Of a stretch of 64,000 nt of DNA, positions 59,784-64,000 are shown piece by piece. Made by a program: the position numbers and the translations under genes. The stretch is from contig LXQE01000153.1 of assembly GCA_003326195.1 (NCBI GenBank), positions 79,104 to 143,103 on the forward strand, read 5' to 3'. This DNA is from Nostoc punctiforme NIES-2108. Lineage in GTDB: Bacteria > Cyanobacteriota > Cyanobacteriia > Cyanobacteriales > Nostocaceae. The first letter of the stretch is position 1, and the number at the start of each line of letters is the position of its first letter. The notes beneath the pieces are model-generated. The model saw only the letters and a program-made list of their open reading frames with translations. It was not told where the DNA came from and made no database searches.

Positions 59784-60347
59784 CTATGCTATTGGTTTCA
59801 CCGCTTGATACGAGAAGCCATTCTTAGATAGCTCCTGGGCTAAAGTCAAGGAGTTTTCTACACGGTCTACAAATACCACGCCGTTAAGGTGATCCATCTC
59901 GTGTTGAATGCAGCGTCCTAGAAGGTCATTAGCTTTTAATGTCCGGGGACGACCATATTCGTCTTTATAGGCAATTTCCACGACTTCAGGGCGCTTCACG
60001 TCTAAATATACGTTGGGAATACTCAAGCATCCTTCTTGGGCAACAGAGAGGTCGCGGCTGACTTGTTTAATGGTGGGGTTAATCAACACCAAAGGCTGAT
60101 TAGCTGCGTTCTCTGGTTCCAGGTCGATGACAACTAATTGTTTGTGAATTCCCACTTGGGGCGCAGCCAAACCAATGCCATCTTTGCTGTACATAGTTTG
60201 CAGCATTTCGCGCACTATTTGGCGAAGTTCGTCATCAACTTTAGAAATCCGCTTTGCAGCTTGACGCAGCACGCGATCGCCTAAATAATGAAGTTCCAAA
60301 GGTGGATTTTTTAACTTTTTTTTCTCGACAGCAATTTCAGAGGGCAT
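59784..60347 (-). CDS. def: Peptide deformylase
   Basis: 187 aa. All three metalloenzyme motifs are present: DGIGLAAPQVG near residue 57, EGCLSIP near 105 with the metal-binding Cys, and QHEMDHLNGVVF near 148 with the two His and catalytic Glu. It removes the formyl group from nascent N-terminal Met in the cytosol. The N-terminal 16 residues before LELHYLGDRVLR-like sequence are short and basic. It is followed at 10 bp by the 67-residue membrane protein gene. Confidence 0.97.
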   Translation of the reverse strand: MPSEIAVEKKKLKNPPLELHYLGDRVLRQAAKRISKVDDELRQIVREMLQTMYSKDGIGLAAPQVGIHKQLVVIDLEPENAANQPLVLINPTIKQVSRDLSVAQEGCLSIPNVYLDVKRPEVVEIAYKDEYGRPRTLKANDLLGRCIQHEMDHLNGVVFVDRVENSLTLAQELSKNGFSYQAVKPIA

Positions 60348-60406
60348 GAGTCTCGATGGCTAGATGGTGAAAATTCTTACTATTTTAATTCTATCAATCT
60401 CAGTTA

Positions 60407-60593
60407 GAGGATGTTTAAAAAGTCCTGGAGTATAACAAAAACCCAGATGCCATTCCTCTCTTTGCTTGCTTAACGGCAGGCTGATGCCAAGAGTCAGAGA
60501 TTGTGAAACCCTTATTTTATTGTCATAAAGGTTTGCTATGGGGTTAGGTCTCCGAGGTTGTATTGTTAGTAATAATACTTTTTAAATATCCCC
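60407..60593. repeat. MITE-like element with 17-bp ends
   Basis: GAGGATGTTTAAAAAGT at 60407-60423 and ACTTTTTAAATATCCCC at 60577-60593 match at 15 of 17 positions in opposite sense. The 187-bp interior has no coding frame. It occupies most of the gap upstream of def; the rest of 60348-60830 shows nothing recognisable. Confidence 0.65.
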
Positions 60594-60830
60594 TTAGACG
60601 TAGTACCAATCTCCAAAATAATTCTTATGAAGTCACGTCGCAGCATAATTGGAGTGATAATTTTATCGAGGCTGACATCATTAAACAATACTTTTAAAGC
60701 TTCTGAGCCTCGTCGGATGTGAAATCAATTGTAAGACGTTTACCAGCCTATTTCTAATTCACATCTGATTGCAACAAAGATTTCTATACAATTTTTCTTA
60801 GTAAAAATATTTCTTGATGGGAACCTATGT

Positions 60831-61118
60831 TTAGCAATATTTTCTGGCATCTTCACCACATTCATTGACTAAATATAATAAAGACTTAAAACGAAGACCA
60901 ACTATCTGTTCATAAAGAGGATTTAATTTACACAGAGGGGGAATCTGAAAGAGAGTCCGACCGAAAATTTTAACAGTTCTTTCAAAAGGGCAATTGGAAG
61001 GAATTATTTTGCACAATAGTCTGGCCAGATTAGAATTATGTATTTCTACGGACTCAAGCTGATAGCGGATTTGGTTTAATAAACTATTGTCCAAATTGGC
61101 TTTATTCAAGAAGTTCAT
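60831..61118 (-). CDS. Mo-dependent nitrogenase C-terminal-domain protein
   Basis: 95 aa, almost entirely one Mo-nitrogenase_C domain: LNQIRYQLESVEIHNSNLAR, CKIIPSNCPFERTVKIFGRT, IPPLCKLNPLYEQIVGLRFK and ECGEDARKYC. The Cys and Pro positions follow the family. These small proteins occur widely in heterocystous cyanobacteria, often near but not always in nif regions; their function is not established. Here it stands alone, 47 kb from the nifN relic. Confidence 0.88.
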   Translation of the reverse strand: MNFLNKANLDNSLLNQIRYQLESVEIHNSNLARLLCKIIPSNCPFERTVKIFGRTLFQIPPLCKLNPLYEQIVGLRFKSLLYLVNECGEDARKYC

Positions 61119-61367
61119 GGTTCAACTTTCCTTTAATCAATCTGTTTCTCCCTACCAAGTTACTACGATCCCCAGAGAAAAACATCGTATAAATACCAAA
61201 CTATTTCCCACTTTTTTGAGGTCAAGTTTAAATAACAGTAAAATTGCTGATAAACCAGAATAGCTAGCCAATTATTATCAATATCTGTTAGCGGCAATAG
61301 TGAGACCAATTTGAAAAAAGAATGCGACAGATACATACTCCCAAACTTTGTTCTGTCTGGCTTTCTT

Positions 61368-61399
61368 AATTTTAAATTTTGAATTTTGAATTTTGAATT
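61368..61399. repeat. STRR array (aattttg units)
   Basis: Tandem aattttga/aattttaa units in the gap upstream of ftsX. Confidence 0.75.
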
Positions 61400-61605
61400 G
61401 GTATGAGTCATCTCTGTGGCAAATGGTATGAAAATTGGGTAAATAGTAGAGACAGCAGGAGGACAGAGGAAGAAAGTAGAAATGTATAAAAGCTGATGTA
61501 TTGGCAAACTTTGCACCATTGACTATAAATAGTGGTGTTATTGACGCAAAGGGGCAAAAGCTGAACTTAGTACTTTGGCGTTAAGTTCAAATTTTGAGGT
61601 GGTGT

Positions 61606-62508
61606 GTGTTTAAATCTTTCACGAAACTTGACTATCTGCTGAAAGAAACTTTCCTCGGTTTACTGCGGGGAGGTTGGATGAATTGGGCTGCTGTCAGTAC
61701 TGTGACGGTGTTACTGTTTTTATTCGGCTTGAGTTTGCAAACCTCTTGGCAAGTTGAAAAACTCCTTTATCAGTTTGGTAGCCAGCTAGAAGTATCAGTT
61801 TATCTGGAACCAGATACGCAAATCGAAAGTATTGAGCCACTAATCGCAAAAATGCCAGAGGTGGCGGCGATAAAAACCATTACCAAAGAACAAGCTTGGA
61901 CTAAGTTAGTTAAGGAAATGAGAATTTCTGATATTGAGGGTGCTACCCAACAACTGGGTGAGAATCCTCTGGTTGATGAGATGAAGGTGAAAGCACGTAA
62001 TTCTCAAGTTGTACCGACTTTAGCAACACAGTTGGCTAAATTACGAGGAGTTGAGACGGTGCAGTATGTCGATGAAGCAGTCAAACGCATTGCTCAGTTG
62101 CACCGAGGTCTGAACTGGATTACTTTAACAATTACGATTATTCTGACTTTAACAGCGATCGCAGTGACTACTACCACAATTAGGCTGATTGTCATGGCGC
62201 GTCGCCAGGAAATTGAAATTATGCAACTGGTGGGAGCGACTTCTGTTTGGATTTACCTCCCGTTCATTTTACAAGGAATTGTCTTTGGTTTGGTTGGTGG
62301 TGCGATCGCTTGGAGTTTCATTTCTGTGATTCAACAGTTTCTCGGTAAGTTGCTAGTCAATCAACCTGAGTTTATCCAAGTCATCACCAACAGAGTGCAA
62401 CTCACTCCAGCAGAAATTTTATTATTGCCCCTGATTCTTTTGAGTTTCGGTGCAGGTGTAGGATTAATGGGGAGCTTATTTGCTGTCCGACGTTTTGCTA
62501 AAGGATAG
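61606..62508 (+). CDS. ftsX: Cell-division ABC permease FtsX
   Basis: 300 aa from the GTG at 61606 with TTGAGG about 7 bp upstream; the frame is open to a TTG at 61594. Four membrane helices: WAAVSTVTVLLFLFGLSL near the start, a large periplasmic loop (about 50-160, LEVSVYLEPDTQIESIEPLI), then LTITIILTLTAIAVTTTTI, IYLPFILQGIVFGLVGGAI and ILLLPLILLSFGAGVGLMG. The RRQEIEIMQLVGAT motif is the FtsX/MacB coupling segment. With FtsE it forms a complex that activates peptidoglycan hydrolases at division; ftsE is not beside it. Confidence 0.93.
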   Translation: MFKSFTKLDYLLKETFLGLLRGGWMNWAAVSTVTVLLFLFGLSLQTSWQVEKLLYQFGSQLEVSVYLEPDTQIESIEPLIAKMPEVAAIKTITKEQAWTKLVKEMRISDIEGATQQLGENPLVDEMKVKARNSQVVPTLATQLAKLRGVETVQYVDEAVKRIAQLHRGLNWITLTITIILTLTAIAVTTTTIRLIVMARRQEIEIMQLVGATSVWIYLPFILQGIVFGLVGGAIAWSFISVIQQFLGKLLVNQPEFIQVITNRVQLTPAEILLLPLILLSFGAGVGLMGSLFAVRRFAKG

Positions 62509-62546
62509 TCATTGGTCATTTGTCCTTTGTCATTGGTCATTTGTCC
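62509..62546. repeat. STRR array (tcattggtcatttgtcc)
   Basis: Repeated tcattggtcatttgtcctt units directly behind ftsX, in the same family as 5973-6018 but inverted. Confidence 0.75.
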
Positions 62547-62547
62547 T

Positions 62548-62773
62548 CTGAACTCGGAACTTCGACCTCTGAACTCAGAACTTTGACCTCTGAACTCGGA
62601 ACTTCGACCTCTGAAATCGGAACTTCGACCTCTGAACTTGGAACTTCGACCTCTGAACTTGGAACTTCGACCTCTGAACTTGGAACTTCGACCTCTGAAA
62701 TCGGAACTTCGACCTCTGAACTCAGAATTTCGACTTCTGAACTTGGAACTTCGACCTCTGAACTCGAAATTTT
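62548..62773. repeat. 21-bp minisatellite, about 10.8 copies
   Basis: Ten full and one partial copies of CTGAACTTGGAACTTCGACCT with few substitutions (units alternate CTGAACTC, CTGAACTT, CTGAAATC). Both strands stay open throughout: one encodes ELGTSTS repeats and the other SSEVEVP repeats. Neither open frame has a ribosome site or domain, so it is not called a gene. Confidence 0.9.
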
Positions 62774-62852
62774 CAAAATTTTAAAAGAATAACTGAAGTT
62801 TTGCTTGAACGAATATGAAATTAAACCTACATATCAACTTATCAGGGCTAAT

Positions 62853-62916
62853 CAATGACCAATGACCAATGACCAATAACCAATGACCAATAACCAATGA
62901 CAAATGACAAATGACA
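62853..62916. repeat. STRR array (aatgacc / aataacc / aatgaca)
   Basis: Eight to nine tandem heptamers just upstream of the DUF3598-like gene start. Confidence 0.85.
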
Positions 62917-62924
62917 AAATCACT

Positions 62925-63731
62925 ATGAAATCACAATGGGAATGTTTTTTGCAAAATCTCGGTGTTTGGGAAGGTTCATTTACGAATTTTTCCCCGCAAG
63001 GAACACTTTTGAATGATACTCCTAGTTGTCTTTCCCTAGAACATTTGAACAATAGCCAGAAAGTGCGTCTAACTCTGAGCCGCTTGGGACAAGATATAAT
63101 CAGAGAATTTAATTCTGTGGGAGGGGGTCTGTTATTTTTTGAAAATGGTTCCTTTTCAGAAGGTTTAATTCAGTTAGGGCCATTTTCCGAATTTGGTGGA
63201 GAACTCGCTTTTGTTCATGAAAATCGCCGCTTGCGTCTGGTACAACTGTTTGATAATACTGGTCAGCTAAAGGAATTAATTTTAATTCGAGAACATCTAG
63301 CTGGAACCCCAGCAAATGAACGTCAAACTTTGCAGATAAATGATTTGTTGGGAGAATGGCAAGGTCAAGCACTGACAATATATCCAGATTTGCGATCGCC
63401 TGATACTTACTCTACAACTTTCAAATTGCAACTTGATGATGCTGGGCGATTAATTCAAATTACCTCTTTTGCAGAACGCACTATTACCTCAACTGCTACC
63501 ATCAAAGGCCCGATTGTTCTCTTTGACCAAAACCCAGAAAAGCAGGTGCAAGTATTATTTTTACCAGATGGCGCTTCTGCAACATCACCTGTCAAAGTGC
63601 AGTTACGCCAACCATTTTTTATAGAAGCAGGTTGGTTAATCCAGCCAAACCTGCGCCAACGGATGATTCGCAGCTACAACGAGAAAGGCGAATGGGTTAG
63701 TTTGACATTAGTTACTGAAGAAAAGGTGTAA
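62925..63731 (+). CDS. DUF3598-like calycin-type protein
   Basis: 268 aa from the ATG at 62925 (MKSQWECFLQNLGVWEGSF), chosen because the frame upstream is heptamer repeat. Two lipocalin-like halves are suggested by a repeated pattern: WECFLQNLGVWEGSFTNFSP at the start and INDLLGEWQGQALTIYPDL at about 140. Antiparallel strands follow each (GGGLLFFENGSFSEG; IKGPIVLFDQN). Cyanobacterial DUF3598 proteins resemble the CpcS/CpcT bilin-lyase fold, but no chromophore function is shown for this group. Its TAA overlaps an ATG (TAATG) that opens only a ten-codon frame. Confidence 0.75.
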   Translation: MKSQWECFLQNLGVWEGSFTNFSPQGTLLNDTPSCLSLEHLNNSQKVRLTLSRLGQDIIREFNSVGGGLLFFENGSFSEGLIQLGPFSEFGGELAFVHENRRLRLVQLFDNTGQLKELILIREHLAGTPANERQTLQINDLLGEWQGQALTIYPDLRSPDTYSTTFKLQLDDAGRLIQITSFAERTITSTATIKGPIVLFDQNPEKQVQVLFLPDGASATSPVKVQLRQPFFIEAGWLIQPNLRQRMIRSYNEKGEWVSLTLVTEEKV

Positions 63732-63747
63732 TGAAAAAGCTTTATTT

Positions 63748-64000
63748 ATGTATATTCAAATAGCTGTAGTTGCGATCGCAGTCATCTTAATAGCTGGAGA
63801 AAATCTAGAGGCCGTTGCAGACTCGCAATCTTCTACTGAAGATGGCATTAGTAGTATTGTGACAACAAAACCTACATTACAGATAGAGGGAGAGTATGCA
63901 AAATATGGTGACTATATCGGATTAACTCCCGTAGATAACCAGTCTACCGAGTTTTCTCAAAGAATTGTCAAAGACATCCAAATTCGTTTTGTTAATAACA
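63748..64000 (+). CDS. Probable Omp85/BamA-type outer-membrane protein, 5' part only
   Basis: 84 codons to the window edge from the ATG at 63748. A signal peptide is likely (IAVVAIAVILIAG, about residues 5-17), followed by a polar linker (SQSSTEDGISSIVTTKPT). Then comes QRIVKDIQIRFVNN, which resembles the first strand of a POTRA domain in cyanobacterial Omp85 proteins. An ATG at 63731 opens a competing frame that stops after ten codons. The rest lies outside, so the call is tentative. Confidence 0.5.
   Translation, partial: MYIQIAVVAIAVILIAGENLEAVADSQSSTEDGISSIVTTKPTLQIEGEYAKYGDYIGLTPVDNQSTEFSQRIVKDIQIRFVNN

Noticed and set aside
61163..61519. 118-residue minus-strand frame upstream of ftsX
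   Set aside because: It includes the aattttg heptamer array (SKFKIQNLKLR), has no recognised domain or ribosome site, and overlaps the probable ftsX promoter region.
62520..62792. Repeat protein of ELGTSTS units
   Set aside because: It is a translation of the 21-bp minisatellite; the opposite strand is equally open, and there is no ribosome site or domain.

Overview
This window is chromosomal DNA of a filamentous, probably heterocyst-forming cyanobacterium of the Nostoc/Anabaena type. The evidence is the very frequent HIP1 octamer (GCGATCGC), a beta-carboxysome shell gene (ccmP), a tocopherol cyclase, a GuaB3-type IMP dehydrogenase, nitrogenase-related fragments (a nifN relic and a stand-alone Mo-nitrogenase C-terminal-domain protein), and the short tandem heptamer repeats and small inverted-repeat elements typical of Nostocales intergenic DNA. 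Coding density is moderate, intergenic gaps are long and AT-rich, and most genes are single or in pairs.

Layout. 1-8.4 kb: the 5' part of guaB3, a YdcF/DUF218 protein, tRNA-Arg(CCU), tocopherol cyclase divergent from a J-domain/TPR protein, a decayed WD40 gene, a proline-rich membrane-anchored protein, and two tandem metallophosphoesterases. 8.4-13.2 kb: a RemA-like protein, a spore-photoproduct-lyase-like radical SAM protein, a site-2 protease and a GHL10-type glycosyl hydrolase. 13.2-15.4 kb: a frameshifted nifN relic, then ccmP with a pentapeptide-repeat gene 10 bp behind. 16-19.5 kb: a secreted RTX/PPC protein, a sorbosone-dehydrogenase-like beta-propeller and tRNA-Ser(CGA). 19.7-24.9 kb: a 43-residue membrane peptide, a Ser/Thr kinase, rpiA, an SLH protein and a Q/N/P-rich anchored protein.

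25.2-42.3 kb is the most system-like part. A double-DUF3131 secreted protein and a cellulose-synthase-like GT2 (envelope or exopolysaccharide synthesis) are followed by a partner-switching set: a STAS antagonist, a receiver-PP2C phosphatase and an RsbW-like HATPase. Next come a 1554-residue hybrid histidine kinase, a predicted outer-membrane barrel, a ribbon-helix-helix protein and an OmpR-type regulator with a histidine kinase. The inference is that this locus joins signalling to surface-polysaccharide output.

42.6-49 kb: a decayed glycoside hydrolase, a VOC protein, a glutathionyl-hydroquinone reductase, an amylo-alpha-1,6-glucosidase, a GNAT acetyltransferase, a PD-(D/E)XK nuclease and two small membrane proteins. 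49.7-55.7 kb: a PadR regulator, an RND permease with a His/Asn-rich insertion, and its membrane-fusion partner, with a set of nested inverted-repeat elements between the last two. 56-59.5 kb: a STAND protein with a LuxR-like HTH, NB-ARC and 14 near-identical WD40 repeats, preceded by a perfect 13-bp palindrome. 59.5-64 kb: a small membrane protein, peptide deformylase, the Mo-nitrogenase C-terminal-domain protein, ftsX, a 21-bp minisatellite, a DUF3598-like protein and the start of a probable Omp85-type gene.

No CRISPR array, rRNA, complete insertion sequence or prophage was seen. The best candidates for a second look are the HTH/NB-ARC/WD40 protein with its palindrome, the signalling-polysaccharide locus with the unusual GT2 insertion, the nested inverted repeats at 53.8-54.2 kb, the nifN relic, and a possible small RNA at 21.6 kb.
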